NCBI GenBank assembly: GCA_029219245.1
Contig: JAQXTA010000050.1
Span: forward strand, 82,338 to 146,337
Source: Lachnospiraceae bacterium
Lineage (GTDB): Bacteria; Bacillota; Clostridia; Lachnospirales; Lachnospiraceae
Reading direction: 5' to 3'
DNA: 64,000 bases
A program made the position numbers and the translations under genes. The notes under the pieces are model-generated. The model ran no database searches. It was not told where the DNA came from and saw nothing but the letters and a program-made list of their open reading frames with translations. This document shows positions 23,787 to 33,676 of this stretch, piece after piece (the stretch's first letter is position 1; every line of letters begins with the position of its first letter).

Positions 23787-25319
23787 ATGGAGAAGCATAT
23801 TGTGAATTATTGGATTTTATTACCCATACTGTTATCCGGTATGACAGGAATCGGACTTCTTCTGTCTTCTCTGCGCGGACACATCAGAAACAAAGAGGAG
23901 AATGTGGCAGAAAAGAGCATGGCAGATAAAAGTTTGTTTCGCCTCCATCTGCTTGTAGGCATTGTACTTGTAATTTCGGTAGTACTTGCACTGCTTGCAG
24001 CTTGGTCGGGGGAAAGAAGCCTGACATTGTTTTACCTGATGGATGAGATTCCGGTCTATTTTCATGTGGATGCCGTCGGCAGATTATTTCTGACAATCAC
24101 CAGTATTGTCTGGGTGACGGTTGCCTTTTATGCTTTTGTCTATATGAAGCATGAGGGCGATGAAAAAAGATTTTTCGGCTTTTTTCTGTTACTGTATAGT
24201 GTGTTGGTTTCTTTGGATTTTGCAGGGAATCTGATTACGTTCTATTTCTTTTATGAATTGATGACTTTAACTTCCATGCCGCTTGTTCTGCACAGCGGAA
24301 CGAAAGAAGCCATTATGGCGGCTTTGAAATATTTGTTTTATTCGATGTTAGGTGCCTATTGTGCTCTGTTTGGTATTTATTTTCTTTACCAGAACTGTGA
24401 CAGCCTTACCTTTACGGCGGGCGGCACCTTAAATGCGGGGCTGACAGCATCAAACAGCGGTATTTTACTACTGGCTGTTTTTGTCATGTTAATTGGATTT
24501 GGTGCCAAAGCGGGTATGTTTCCGTTGCATGCATGGCTTTCCACTGCCCATCCGGTAGCACCGGCTCCGGCTTCGGCGGCGCTTTCTTCGATTATTGTAA
24601 AAAGTGGTGTGTTAGCACTTATCCGTAGTGTTTTTTACATTGTAGGACCGGAATTTATCCGGGGAACGTGGGTACAGAACGTCTGGATATTCCTGGCACT
24701 CTTAACTGTTTTTATGGGTTCTATGTTAGCCTATCGGGAGAAAGTATTCAAGAAAAGACTGGCCTATTCTACCGTCAGTCAGGTATCCTATATCTTATTT
24801 GGTTTATCGCTTTTAGAGCCAACGGCAATGGCGGGTTCTTTATTACATGTTGTTTTTCATGCTTTGATTAAGTGCTCGTTGTTTATGACAGCCGGAATCT
24901 TTATTTTCCGTACCGGAAAGACCAGAGTGGATGCGTATGACGGAATCGGCAGACAGATGCCGGTGACACTGTGGTGTTATACCTTTGCTTCCCTTGCCTT
25001 GATTGGAATTCCGCCAACCAGCGGCTTTGTGAGCAAGTGGTATCTGGCGCAGGGAGCCTTGCAGTCGGATACCGGAGTTTTCCGGATTTTGGGACCGGTT
25101 GTATTGTTAGTCAGCGCGTTGTTAACGGCAGGCTATTTATTACCGATTACCATCAAAGGGTTCCTGCCGGGAAAAGAGTGCAGGGTAGAAACCCAAAAAG
25201 AAACCATGGACAAGATGGTAATTTCGTTGCTTGTTTTGGCGGTGTTGGCAGTACTGCTTGGTGTCCTGCCCAATCCGCTGATACAATATGTCGGTGAAAT
25301 CGCGGAATCGGTAATGTAG
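23787..25319 (+). CDS. Proton-pumping-type antiporter subunit 2 (MnhD/NuoM-like)
   Basis: 510 residues, about 14 spans. Conserved charges: Glu in FFYELMTLTSMPLVL (TM5), Lys in IGFGAKAGMFPLHAWLSTAH (TM7), Lys in SSIIVKSGVLALI (TM8), and Lys in SGFVSKWYLAQGAL (TM12). The motif AHPVAPAPASAALS is typical of NuoL/M proteins. GGAGGG precedes the ATG. It is a second antiporter-like subunit, clearly different in sequence from the first and therefore not a recent duplicate. Confidence 0.9.
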   Translation: MEKHIVNYWILLPILLSGMTGIGLLLSSLRGHIRNKEENVAEKSMADKSLFRLHLLVGIVLVISVVLALLAAWSGERSLTLFYLMDEIPVYFHVDAVGRLFLTITSIVWVTVAFYAFVYMKHEGDEKRFFGFFLLLYSVLVSLDFAGNLITFYFFYELMTLTSMPLVLHSGTKEAIMAALKYLFYSMLGAYCALFGIYFLYQNCDSLTFTAGGTLNAGLTASNSGILLLAVFVMLIGFGAKAGMFPLHAWLSTAHPVAPAPASAALSSIIVKSGVLALIRSVFYIVGPEFIRGTWVQNVWIFLALLTVFMGSMLAYREKVFKKRLAYSTVSQVSYILFGLSLLEPTAMAGSLLHVVFHALIKCSLFMTAGIFIFRTGKTRVDAYDGIGRQMPVTLWCYTFASLALIGIPPTSGFVSKWYLAQGALQSDTGVFRILGPVVLLVSALLTAGYLLPITIKGFLPGKECRVETQKETMDKMVISLLVLAVLAVLLGVLPNPLIQYVGEIAESVM

Positions 25320-25332
25320 GGAGGGAGAGAAA

Positions 25333-26808
25333 ATGAATGCATATTTTATGGTAATTGCAGTGTTGCTGCCGATGCTTGGCGGTGTGTTAATTCCTTTGCT
25401 GCCTTTCCGGAAAAGAAATACGATGCTTGTCTATATTGAGTTTTTAGTATTGGTGACTTCTCTGCTGGTGTTTGGCTTGATTTTAAACAGACCGGAGGAA
25501 GCCTTTGTGCTGTTCCGATTTACCGGACAATTAAGCATCAGCTTTAAGTTGGATTCCGTAGGAAGCGTGTTTGCAACGATTGTGGCTTTTTTGTGGCCGT
25601 TTGCTACCCTATATTCCTTTGAATATATGAAGCATGAAGGTCATGAGAAAACTTTCTTTATGTTTTATATACTTACTTATGGTGTTACGCTTGGTATTGC
25701 GATGGCAGAGGATCTTGTTACCCTGTATTTCTTTTATGAAATGTTAACCATGGTAACCTTGCCGTTAATTCTGCACACGCTTACAAGAGAGGCGGTTCTG
25801 GCGAGTCGGACTTATATGTATTATTCGCTTGGCGGAGCAGCTTTTGCCTTTATCGGCTTGATTTTTATTTTAACCTATGGAACGACACCTGATTTTACGC
25901 CGGGTGGTGTCATTGATATGGCAAAGCTGGGAGGTCGGATGAACTTACTGCTTTGTATTTATGTGCTGTGCTTCTGCGGCTTCAGCGTCAAAGCAGCAAT
26001 GTGTCCGTTTTCTGCATGGCTGCCCAAAGCCGGTGTTGCACCGACTCCGGTAACGGCATTGTTACATGCGGTAGCCGTTGTAAAAGCGGGAGCATTTGCA
26101 ACGTTGCGTGTGACGTATTTCAGTTTCGGAACAGAGCTGTTACGGGGAACCTGGGCGCAGCATCTGCTTATGATACTGATTATCTTTACCATTGTATTCG
26201 GCTGTAGCCGGGCCTTGAAGGAAACACACTTGAAACGTCGGCTGGCGTGGTCAACGGTAAGTAATCTTTCCTATATTTTGTTTGGCGTAATCCTGATGAC
26301 ACCACTTGGTTTATACGGTGCATTAAGTCATATGGTGTGTCATGCCCTGATGAAAATCTGCTCCTTCTTCTGTGCGGGAGCCATTATTTACAAGAGTGGA
26401 AGAACCTATATCCATCAGTTGAACGGCTTTGGAAGAAAGATGCCGAAAGTTTGCAGCATTTTTGCAATATCCGGTATGGCACTGATGGGAGTGCCGGGCT
26501 TATGCGGCTTTGTCAGCAAATGGAATCTGGCAAAGGGAGCCGTAGAAAGTGGCAATCCGCTTGCCTACGCAGGACTGGCGGCGATTTTGATTTCTGCACT
26601 TTTAACGGCTATTTATATGATGAGTATTGTGGTACGGGCATTTTTCCCGGGAAAAGATTTTGATTACAGTACTATCGGTGATGTGGAGGATCCGAACTGG
26701 ATGATGCTTCTTCCGCTGACGGTATTCGTTATTCTTATGTTTGCAATCGGATTGCATCCACAGTTTCTTACCGATGCGCTGACCAATGTGGTAGCAGCGG
26801 TATTCTAG
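25333..26808 (+). CDS. Proton-pumping-type antiporter subunit 3 (MnhD/NuoM-like)
   Basis: 491 residues, about 14 spans. Glu in FFYEMLTMVTLPLIL (TM5), Lys in GFSVKAAMCPFSAWLPKAGV (TM7), Lys in HAVAVVKAGAFATL (TM8), and Lys in CGFVSKWNLAKGAVES (TM12) are all present. The usual HPVAPAPAS is replaced by GVAPTPVTALL. GGGAGGGAGAG precedes the ATG. It resembles subunit 2 more than subunit 1 in its N-terminal layout (FEYMKHEGHEKTFFMFYILT versus VYMKHEGDEKRFFGFF). Confidence 0.9.
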   Translation: MNAYFMVIAVLLPMLGGVLIPLLPFRKRNTMLVYIEFLVLVTSLLVFGLILNRPEEAFVLFRFTGQLSISFKLDSVGSVFATIVAFLWPFATLYSFEYMKHEGHEKTFFMFYILTYGVTLGIAMAEDLVTLYFFYEMLTMVTLPLILHTLTREAVLASRTYMYYSLGGAAFAFIGLIFILTYGTTPDFTPGGVIDMAKLGGRMNLLLCIYVLCFCGFSVKAAMCPFSAWLPKAGVAPTPVTALLHAVAVVKAGAFATLRVTYFSFGTELLRGTWAQHLLMILIIFTIVFGCSRALKETHLKRRLAWSTVSNLSYILFGVILMTPLGLYGALSHMVCHALMKICSFFCAGAIIYKSGRTYIHQLNGFGRKMPKVCSIFAISGMALMGVPGLCGFVSKWNLAKGAVESGNPLAYAGLAAILISALLTAIYMMSIVVRAFFPGKDFDYSTIGDVEDPNWMMLLPLTVFVILMFAIGLHPQFLTDALTNVVAAVF

Positions 26809-26822
26809 GGAGGGAGAAGAGA

Positions 26823-28886
26823 ATGAAAGAAAGTATGATTCTTGCTATATTGGTTTTTTATCCTTTTCTGGGGGCTTTGCTTGTATGGCTTGTGGGGAGG
26901 AAAAGGGAAATCATAAGGGATTATCTGGCAGATTTTGTGGTAATCAGCGAATTTGCCATAACGCTTGCCCTGTTTGTACAGAATACGAATAATGGCAGGG
27001 TACTAGCTTCTTATGACTGGGTGATTCCGGAAATATGTGGTTTCGGACTGCATTTTACAATGGAAGGTTTTCGCCTGGTTTACGGCATGATTGCTGCCTT
27101 CATGTGGATGATGACAACCGTTCTTTCCAGAGAGTATTTTATACACCATGAAAACCGGAACCGTTTTTATCTGTTTCTGCTTTTAACATTGGGAGCAACG
27201 ATGGGGGTCTTCTTATCGGCGGATTTGTATACCACCTTTATTTTCTTCGAAATAATGTCCTTTACTTCCTATGTGTGGGTGGCACAGGAGGAAAACGAGG
27301 TCTCTTTAAGGGCGGCAGCAACCTATCTTGCGGTTGCCATTATTGGCGGACTTGTGATGTTAATGGGTATTTTCCTGTTGTACCATGAGCTTGGTACATT
27401 GCAGATGGATGAACTTCTTTATGCAGCAGAGATTTATGATAATAAGCCATTACTCTACGCGGCAGGTGCCTGTCTGCTGGTTGGTTTCGGAGCCAAAGCA
27501 GGTGCTTTCCCGCTGCATATCTGGCTGCCCAAAGCCCATCCGGTAGCACCCGCACCGGCTTCGGCACTGTTGTCCGGTATTCTGACTAAAACCGGCATTT
27601 TCGGTATGCTGGTGGTAAGCTGCAATTTATTCTGGCATGATACCAAATGGGGCAAATTGATTCTTGCTCTTGGCGTACTTACCATGTTTGGCGGTGCTGC
27701 GCTTGCTGTTTTCTCAATCGACCTAAAGCGCACGTTGGCATGTTCTTCCATGTCACAGATTGGCTTTATCATGGTAGGTATCGGTATGCAGGGACTGCTT
27801 GGAGAGGAAAATGCAATGGCGGTTCATGGAACCTTTCTACATATGATAAACCATTCTTTGATTAAGCTGGTACTGTTTATGGCAGCCGGTGTGATTTTCA
27901 TGAATGCACATGCACTGGATTTGAATGAAATCCGCGGGTTTGGATGCAAAAAACCGCTGTTAAAGGTTATTTTCTTAATCGGCGCGCTGGCAATCGGCGG
28001 TATTCCGCTGTTTGGCGGCTATATCAGCAAAACACTTCTTCATGAGAGTATCGTGGAATTTGGCGGCGGCAGCGTGATGAAAGCCATAGAAGTCATTTTC
28101 CTGTTCAGCGGCGGCCTTACCATTGCTTATATGACGAAGCTTTTTGTGGCTGTTTTTGTAGAGAAGAATGCGGATGAGGGCAGACAGAAAAAGTTTGATG
28201 AAATGAAAAAGTATATGAATGTGGAAAGTGGGTTTGCCTTGACGGCGAGTGCCCTGGTATTGCTTGTCTGGGGCTTGTTCCCACATACGATTATGGATAA
28301 AGTAGCAAGGCTTGGAGAAGAGTTTATGAATTTCTTAAGTCATGGGTCTTCGGAGCATGTGGTAGCTTATTTCAGTCTGGAAAATCTGAAAGGAGCACTG
28401 ATTTCGATTGTGATAGGCACCCTGGTCTATGGAGTGATTATCCGGAAATGCCTGCTCCGGAAAGGTGCTTATGTGGATGCATGGCCGAAGTGGCTGGATT
28501 TGGAGAATCTGTTGTATCGTCCGTTGCTTCTTGTGTTCCTGCCGTTTGTCTGCGGTGTTGTGTGCCGGATTTTTGACAGTATCGTAGATATTATAGCAGT
28601 GGTTCTGCGAAAGAGTTTTTATCGGGATTCCCGACTGCCGCATGAGAGGACGGAAGGCAATACCCTTACGGATGCGATTGGGCATTTGCTGAATTTCTTC
28701 CAGAAACTTCGGAATCATACCTGGGGCAGAAAGAATCCGACCCATAAGAATTTTGTTCATATGGCGGCTTCTGCCAGCGAAGAACTTCAGGAGAATACTA
28801 TGATTATCCAGAGGAGTCTTTCCTTTGGTCTGCTGATGTTCGGCATTGGACTTATGCTGACTTTGATTTATATTATCTGGTGGTAA
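26823..28886 (+). CDS. Proton-pumping-type antiporter subunit 4, long form (MnhA/NuoL-like)
   Basis: 687 residues: an antiporter core with Glu in FFEIMSFTSYVWVAQEENEV (TM5), Lys in GFGAKAGAFPLHIWLPKAHP (TM7), Lys in GILTKTGIFGML (TM8) and Lys in GGYISKTLLHES (TM12). A C-terminal extension of about 170 residues has further spans (LISIVIGTLVYGVIIRKCLL; LLLVFLPFVCGVVCRIFD; a last span before the stop). The extension recalls the extra helices of NuoL/MnhA but lacks their MbhD/MbhE domains, which are separate genes here. It is the last gene of the cluster; the next gene starts 48 bp later. Confidence 0.9.
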   Translation: MKESMILAILVFYPFLGALLVWLVGRKREIIRDYLADFVVISEFAITLALFVQNTNNGRVLASYDWVIPEICGFGLHFTMEGFRLVYGMIAAFMWMMTTVLSREYFIHHENRNRFYLFLLLTLGATMGVFLSADLYTTFIFFEIMSFTSYVWVAQEENEVSLRAAATYLAVAIIGGLVMLMGIFLLYHELGTLQMDELLYAAEIYDNKPLLYAAGACLLVGFGAKAGAFPLHIWLPKAHPVAPAPASALLSGILTKTGIFGMLVVSCNLFWHDTKWGKLILALGVLTMFGGAALAVFSIDLKRTLACSSMSQIGFIMVGIGMQGLLGEENAMAVHGTFLHMINHSLIKLVLFMAAGVIFMNAHALDLNEIRGFGCKKPLLKVIFLIGALAIGGIPLFGGYISKTLLHESIVEFGGGSVMKAIEVIFLFSGGLTIAYMTKLFVAVFVEKNADEGRQKKFDEMKKYMNVESGFALTASALVLLVWGLFPHTIMDKVARLGEEFMNFLSHGSSEHVVAYFSLENLKGALISIVIGTLVYGVIIRKCLLRKGAYVDAWPKWLDLENLLYRPLLLVFLPFVCGVVCRIFDSIVDIIAVVLRKSFYRDSRLPHERTEGNTLTDAIGHLLNFFQKLRNHTWGRKNPTHKNFVHMAASASEELQENTMIIQRSLSFGLLMFGIGLMLTLIYIIWW

Positions 28887-28934
28887 ATTGTTGAAACAAA
28901 AGAATGTAAACACGAAATAACGGGGTAATATACT

Positions 28935-29465
28935 ATGATATTGGAAACGGAGCGTTTGATTATCCGATATTTTGAGGAAACCGATGCAGAGGATTTATAT
29001 GCGTATTTATCGGATGCAGAAGTGGTAAAATATGAGCCTTATGAGCCATTTTCTTATGAAGAAGCAAGGAAAGAAGCAAAGCGCAGGGCAGAGGATAAGA
29101 ATTTTTATGCGGTAGCATTAAAATCCGGTAAGGTCATCGGGAATCTTTATTTTGCCAAAGGAGAATTTGATACATGGGAGCTTGGATACGTTTTTAACCG
29201 GGAGTATTGGGGAAAGGGCTATGCCTCGGAAGCAGCGAAAGCATTGTTAAAGGAGGCATTTACCAAGTGGAATGCCAGAAGGGTAATTGCCATGTGTAAT
29301 CCGAAAAATGAAGGCTCTTGGAAACTTCTGGAAAGAATTGGTATGCGAAGAGAGGGACATCTGCGGCAGAATATTTACTTTTTTCAGAATGAAAAGGGAG
29401 AACCGGTCTGGCAGGATACTTATGAGTATGGCATCTTGAAGAATGAAATTTCCGAAGGAAAATAG
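28935..29465 (+). CDS. GNAT-family N-acetyltransferase (RimJ/RimL type)
   Basis: 176 residues. RimJ/L-like opening (ILETERLIIRYFEETDAEDL), an acetyl-CoA loop region around ELGYVFNREYWGKGYASEAA, and NEGSWKLLERIGMRREGHLR at the end. It transfers an acetyl group from acetyl-CoA to an unknown amine (ribosomal protein N terminus or small molecule). Family length is normal. It follows the antiporter cluster, with no clear functional link. Confidence 0.88.
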   Translation: MILETERLIIRYFEETDAEDLYAYLSDAEVVKYEPYEPFSYEEARKEAKRRAEDKNFYAVALKSGKVIGNLYFAKGEFDTWELGYVFNREYWGKGYASEAAKALLKEAFTKWNARRVIAMCNPKNEGSWKLLERIGMRREGHLRQNIYFFQNEKGEPVWQDTYEYGILKNEISEGK

Positions 29466-29574
29466 GTTTTGCGCATACAGATAAAACCTGATAGGCGGGC
29501 ATGGAGTGCCGGAAGACAAAATTTAAAAAGAGAAATTGTGAGTAATGAGGGATATAGGAGGAGATACTTAATTT

Positions 29575-30978
29575 ATGAAAGAAACAAAAAGAAATTCATT
29601 TACCGGTTCTATCGGTTTCGTTCTGGCAGCAGCAGGGAGTGCTGTCGGTCTTGGAAATATCTGGAGATTTCCTTATCTTGCGGCAAAGGATGGCGGTGGG
29701 CTGTTTCTTGTAATTTACCTGATTCTGGCCCTTACCTTTGGATTTACGTTGTTAACGACAGAGGTTGCTATTGGCCGCAAGGTCAAACAGAGTCCTCTGA
29801 CGGCCTATAATCAGTTGAAGAAAGGATGGAAATGGCTGGGGATTGTGGCATGCCTTGTCCCGGTCATCATTCTGCCTTATTATTGTGCAATCGGTGGCTG
29901 GGTACTGAAATATTTTATTGCCTACCTTACCGGTGATGGTATGAATGCAGCAACAGAGGGCTATTTTACAAACTATATTACCAGTGATGTGGAACCTGTT
30001 ATCTGGATGTTTGTTTTTCTGTTTATCGTTGCGTTTGTCATATTCCGGGGAATTAACAGTGGGATAGAATCCTTTTCCAAAGTCATTATGCCGGTGCTGC
30101 TTATATTGGTAGTGGCAATTGCGATTTTTTCCCTGACCATACAACATACGGATGCAGAAGGCATTACCAGAACAGGATTACAGGGGTTAAAAGTCTATGT
30201 AGTTCCAAATCTGGAAGGATTGACTGTCAAAGATTTCTTCAGTGTGCTGTTAGATGCTATGGGACAGTTGTTTTTTAGTCTCAGTGTGGCGATGGGTATT
30301 ATGATTGCATACGGTTCTTATGTAAAGGATGATGCTAATCTGGGCAAGTCAATTAACCAGATAGAAATTTGTGACACGCTGGTTGCCTTTTTAGCAGGTG
30401 TCATGATTATTCCGGCGGTTTATACCTTCATGGGGACTGAGGGAATGCAGGCATCCGGACCGAGTCTGATGTTTATCTCCTTACCGAAGGTTTTTGCGGC
30501 AATGGGCAGAATCGGGAATGTGGTAGGCTGCCTTTTCTTTGCTATGGTTTTGTTTGCGGCACTGACCAGTGCGGTGTCGGTTATGGAGGCGGTGGTTGCC
30601 AGTTTCATGGACCAGTTTCATGTAACCAGAACAAAAGCTACTATTATCGAGTTTGTGATTGCTTTGATTGCCGGTGTAGTGGTTTGTCTGGGATATAATG
30701 CATTGTATTTTGAGGTCATTCTTCCCAACGGTGCGATAGGTCAGATTCTTGATATCATGGATTATATCAGTAATAATTTCCTGATGCCGATTGTGGCAAT
30801 CGGTACCTGTATTTTAATCGGTTGGATTGTGAAGCCGAAGACCGTGATTGAAGAAGTGGAAAAAAGCGGTTGTAAATTTGGGCGGAAGAGGCTGTACATT
30901 GTCATGATTAAAGTAATTGCACCGATTTTGTTAGTAATTCTTTTCTTGAAATCTGTCGGGATTCTTACGGTGATTTAG
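29575..30978 (+). CDS. Sodium-dependent neurotransmitter/amino-acid symporter (NSS family)
   Basis: 467 residues, about 11-12 spans. The N terminus has the NSS signature AGSAVGLGNIWRFPYLAAKD, with the unwound TM1 substrate site, and IYLILALTFGFTLLTTEVAI as TM2. TM6/TM8 regions SLSVAMGIMIAYGSYVKDD and LFAALTSAVSVMEAVV are recognisable. It imports an amino acid with Na+, which would use a sodium gradient of the kind an upstream Mrp-type complex could build (inference). AGGAGG lies upstream of the ATG. Confidence 0.92.
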   Translation: MKETKRNSFTGSIGFVLAAAGSAVGLGNIWRFPYLAAKDGGGLFLVIYLILALTFGFTLLTTEVAIGRKVKQSPLTAYNQLKKGWKWLGIVACLVPVIILPYYCAIGGWVLKYFIAYLTGDGMNAATEGYFTNYITSDVEPVIWMFVFLFIVAFVIFRGINSGIESFSKVIMPVLLILVVAIAIFSLTIQHTDAEGITRTGLQGLKVYVVPNLEGLTVKDFFSVLLDAMGQLFFSLSVAMGIMIAYGSYVKDDANLGKSINQIEICDTLVAFLAGVMIIPAVYTFMGTEGMQASGPSLMFISLPKVFAAMGRIGNVVGCLFFAMVLFAALTSAVSVMEAVVASFMDQFHVTRTKATIIEFVIALIAGVVVCLGYNALYFEVILPNGAIGQILDIMDYISNNFLMPIVAIGTCILIGWIVKPKTVIEEVEKSGCKFGRKRLYIVMIKVIAPILLVILFLKSVGILTVI

Positions 30979-31026
30979 AAGGTGCTTACAGGGAGAATTC
31001 CTGAATGACGGATGGGGGAACGGTCA

Positions 31027-32952
31027 ATGGAGAAAGTTGCAAATGAGAAAATAGAAGCGGTCTGGTGCGTTTATGAGGAAGCTTTTTTGAAAATCCCGTA
31101 TACCAAGCAGAAGAAATTTGTGAAAAGTTGTGAGCGCGCCATTAAGCTGTTGGAGCAGCGTATTGCCCGGAAAAAGAAACTGGAGCCGCATCAGATTTTG
31201 AATGATATGAAGGAACTGCATAAAAGGGCAGCCGATATCGGGTATACCGTTTCCAACAAGGAACACCGGTTATACAGTAGGTATAAGCATGCCATGCGCA
31301 GACTGATACAGCTGGATTTGTCCTTTCTGGAGATGATGGCGCCGTCTTCTTTTGCAGAAGAGCTTATACAGATGAAGGGTATCGGTCAATTGCTTCGGGA
31401 AAAATCTTTGTATGAAATCTACAAAGACGATTACATGCAGTATCTGGTAGGACAGAAAATAGAAGAATTGATGGAAGCGGAGCCGGAGAAACAGTATCCG
31501 GAAGCACGCGGTATGCATAGGCATTTCATTCTGCATATCGGGGCAACTAACAGTGGCAAAACCTATCAGGCCTTGCAAAGATTGAAAAGAGCCTATCAAG
31601 GTATCTATCTTGGACCGCTCCGGCTTCTCGCGCTGGAGGTTTATGATACGATGACGGCAGCGGGCATTCCCTGTAGTATGGTAACCGGAGAAGAAAGTAT
31701 CCGGACACCCGGCAGCTTCTGCCAGGCTTCTACGGTTGAAATACTGGATTTGAAAGAAGTCTATGATATTGCGGTCATTGATGAAGCACAGATGATAGGA
31801 GATGAGAACCGGGGAAGCTCGTGGACCAGGGCGATTCTGGGGATTCGCGCGGAAGAAATACATGTCTGCGCTTCGCCGGTAGCGGAAAAATTGTTGATAC
31901 AGATGATAAAGAGGTGCGGTGATTCTTATGAGGTGGTGCATCATGAAAGAAATACGGCACTGGAATTCGTACCGGAAAAGTACGATATGAATAAGCATGT
32001 ACAAAAGGGAGATGCGCTGATTACTTTTTCTAAGAAAAATGTCCTTGCCATTGCGGCGGCTCTGGAGGCAAAAGGGATAAGAGCCAGTGTGATTTACGGT
32101 AATCTGCCGCCTAAGACAAGACGGGAACAGGTAGAACTCTTTGCAGAAGGCATCAATGAAGTTGTTGTAGCTACGGATGCAATCGGAATGGGCATCAATC
32201 TGCCGATACGTCGTATTATATTTATGAATACGATTAAATTTGATGGTACGAAGAAACGCCGCCTTGCTGCCGAGGAAATCCGGCAGATTGCCGGCAGGGC
32301 AGGACGTTATGGTTTTTATGAAACCGGTTATGTACAGTCGGTTATGGATATTGATTATATTGGGAAAAAGCTAAAAGAACCTTTTTACCCGATGAAAAAA
32401 GCCAGAATCGGGTTTCCGGAAGTGCTTCTGGATATAAACATGGAACTGGATGAGGTTATGGAAATTTGGGAAAATGCGGACGATACATCATTTTACGAAA
32501 AGGTTTCCATGGCTGAAAGTGTGAAAAAATACCGCTATCTGCGAAATTACAGGAAAGCCGCTGCCAGTATGGAGGATAAGAAACTACTGCTTTCGTTGAT
32601 AACCTGTCCATTTGACCTTGGAGATAAAGAAGTATTGAGGCTGTGGTTAAAATATTGTGAGAACCCCATGTGGGAGATGGAATGTCCCCGTTTCCCGGTG
32701 GATGCATCTTTGGAAGAACTGGAATCTTATTATAAGAAGCTGGATTTATACCATCAGTTTGCAGGCCGGATGAACTGGATGATAAACCGGGAAGAATTGG
32801 ATGCCAACAGGGAAGAGGCACAGCGTGCAATTGGCAAATTATTAAAAGAGGATAAGCAACAGTTTGAGAAACGCTGTAAATGCTGCAATGATCCTTTGCC
32901 ATGGGATTATCCGTACCGGATATGTGAAGATTGTTTTATGCTGGAAGAGTAA
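31027..32952 (+). CDS. SUV3-like superfamily 2 RNA helicase
   Basis: 641 residues from ATG 31027 after GGGGGAACG. A helical N-terminal domain (about 1-160) precedes Walker [10 protein letters not shown] (172-180), the SUV3-type [12 protein letters not shown], and motif II VIDEAQM (about 250-256). Helicase motifs V/VI follow ([15 protein letters not shown] and [16 protein letters not shown]). The C terminus has a SUV3-like domain ([12 protein letters not shown]) and two CxxC-type pairs ([12 protein letters not shown] and RICEDCF), a probable zinc site. SUV3 is best known from mitochondria as an RNA helicase of the degradosome. The bacterial role is unassigned. Confidence 0.85.
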   Translation: MEKVANEKIEAVWCVYEEAFLKIPYTKQKKFVKSCERAIKLLEQRIARKKKLEPHQILNDMKELHKRAADIGYTVSNKEHRLYSRYKHAMRRLIQLDLSFLEMMAPSSFAEELIQMKGIGQLLREKSLYEIYKDDYMQYLVGQKIEELMEAEPEKQYPEARGMHRHFILHIGATNSGKTYQALQRLKRAYQGIYLGPLRLLALEVYDTMTAAGIPCSMVTGEESIRTPGSFCQASTVEILDLKEVYDIAVIDEAQMIGDENRGSSWTRAILGIRAEEIHVCASPVAEKLLIQMIKRCGDSYEVVHHERNTALEFVPEKYDMNKHVQKGDALITFSKKNVLAIAAALEAKGIRASVIYGNLPPKTRREQVELFAEGINEVVVATDAIGMGINLPIRRIIFMNTIKFDGTKKRRLAAEEIRQIAGRAGRYGFYETGYVQSVMDIDYIGKKLKEPFYPMKKARIGFPEVLLDINMELDEVMEIWENADDTSFYEKVSMAESVKKYRYLRNYRKAAASMEDKKLLLSLITCPFDLGDKEVLRLWLKYCENPMWEMECPRFPVDASLEELESYYKKLDLYHQFAGRMNWMINREELDANREEAQRAIGKLLKEDKQQFEKRCKCCNDPLPWDYPYRICEDCFMLEE

Positions 32953-32959
32953 ATTTCCT

Positions 32960-32989
32960 TTGCAAACTTTAAGCGGTACATTATATAAT
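32960..32989 (+). promoter_or_regulatory. Sigma-A promoter of rubrerythrin
   Basis: TTGCAA (32960-32965), 18-bp spacer, TATAAT (32984-32989), about 37 bp before the rubrerythrin ATG. Confidence 0.65.
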
Positions 32990-33025
32990 AAGAAGAAAAC
33001 AGGAAATAGAAAAGGAGAAAATAAA

Positions 33026-33565
33026 ATGGCAGATTTAAAAGGAACAAAAACCGAAGCAAATTTACAGACCGCTTTTGCAGGCGAATCCATGGCGAGAAAC
33101 AAATATACCTATTTTGCTTCCAAAGCAAAAAAGGATGGCTATGTACAGATTGCATCCATCTTTGAAGAAACCGCAGCTAATGAAAAAGAGCATGCAAAAA
33201 TGTGGTATAAGCTGTTAAACGACGGTATAGGCTCCACCGTAGAGAACCTGAAAGCAGCAGCAGAAGGTGAAAACTACGAATGGACAGATATGTATGATAC
33301 TTTTGCAAAAGAAGCAAGAGAAGAAGGGTTTGAAGACATTGCAAAACTGTTTGAAGGAGTAGCGGCAATCGAGAAAGAGCATGAAGAAAGATATCGTAAG
33401 CTGCTTGCAAACATAGAAGGTGATCTTGTATTCTCCAAAGACGGCGATGTTATCTGGCAGTGTACTAACTGCGGACATATCTGCGTTGGCAAGAAAGCAC
33501 CGGAAGTATGCCCGGTATGTAACCATCCACAGTCTTATTTCCAGGTAAAAGCACAAAATTACTAA
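33026..33565 (+). CDS. rbr: Rubrerythrin
   Basis: 179 residues. The N-terminal diiron four-helix bundle has ligands in [32 protein letters not shown] and [16 protein letters not shown]. The C-terminal rubredoxin domain carries CTNCGHIC and CPVCNHP. It reduces hydrogen peroxide with electrons from rubredoxin/NADH and protects anaerobes from oxygen. AAGGAG precedes the ATG. It is a single-gene transcript between its own promoter and a terminator. Confidence 0.96.
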   Translation: MADLKGTKTEANLQTAFAGESMARNKYTYFASKAKKDGYVQIASIFEETAANEKEHAKMWYKLLNDGIGSTVENLKAAAEGENYEWTDMYDTFAKEAREEGFEDIAKLFEGVAAIEKEHEERYRKLLANIEGDLVFSKDGDVIWQCTNCGHICVGKKAPEVCPVCNHPQSYFQVKAQNY

Positions 33566-33594
33566 AACCGGAAGCGGTCGAAAGAAAGAGAAAA

Positions 33595-33620
33595 ATAAGA
33601 AATATAAGAAATATAAGAAA
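33595..33620 (+). repeat. 9-bp tandem repeat ATAAGAAAT
   Basis: Nearly three copies of ATAAGAAAT between rubrerythrin and its terminator. It is probably a slippage product. Confidence 0.75.
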
Positions 33621-33660
33621 AGAACAGGCATATGAATTTTCCTTCAGCCTGTTCTTTTTT
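33618..33660. terminator. Terminator between rubrerythrin and the converging ABC operon
   Basis: AGAACAGGC / GCCTGTTCT with a T run on the plus strand and A-rich sequence on the other side, so it may serve both directions. Confidence 0.85.
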
Positions 33661-33676
33661 AGTGTTTTATTTTATA

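Noticed and set aside
29466..29574. Riboswitch before the NSS transporter
   Set aside because: The 109-bp leader shows no glycine, lysine or other riboswitch core and no terminator; only a ribosome binding site is evident.
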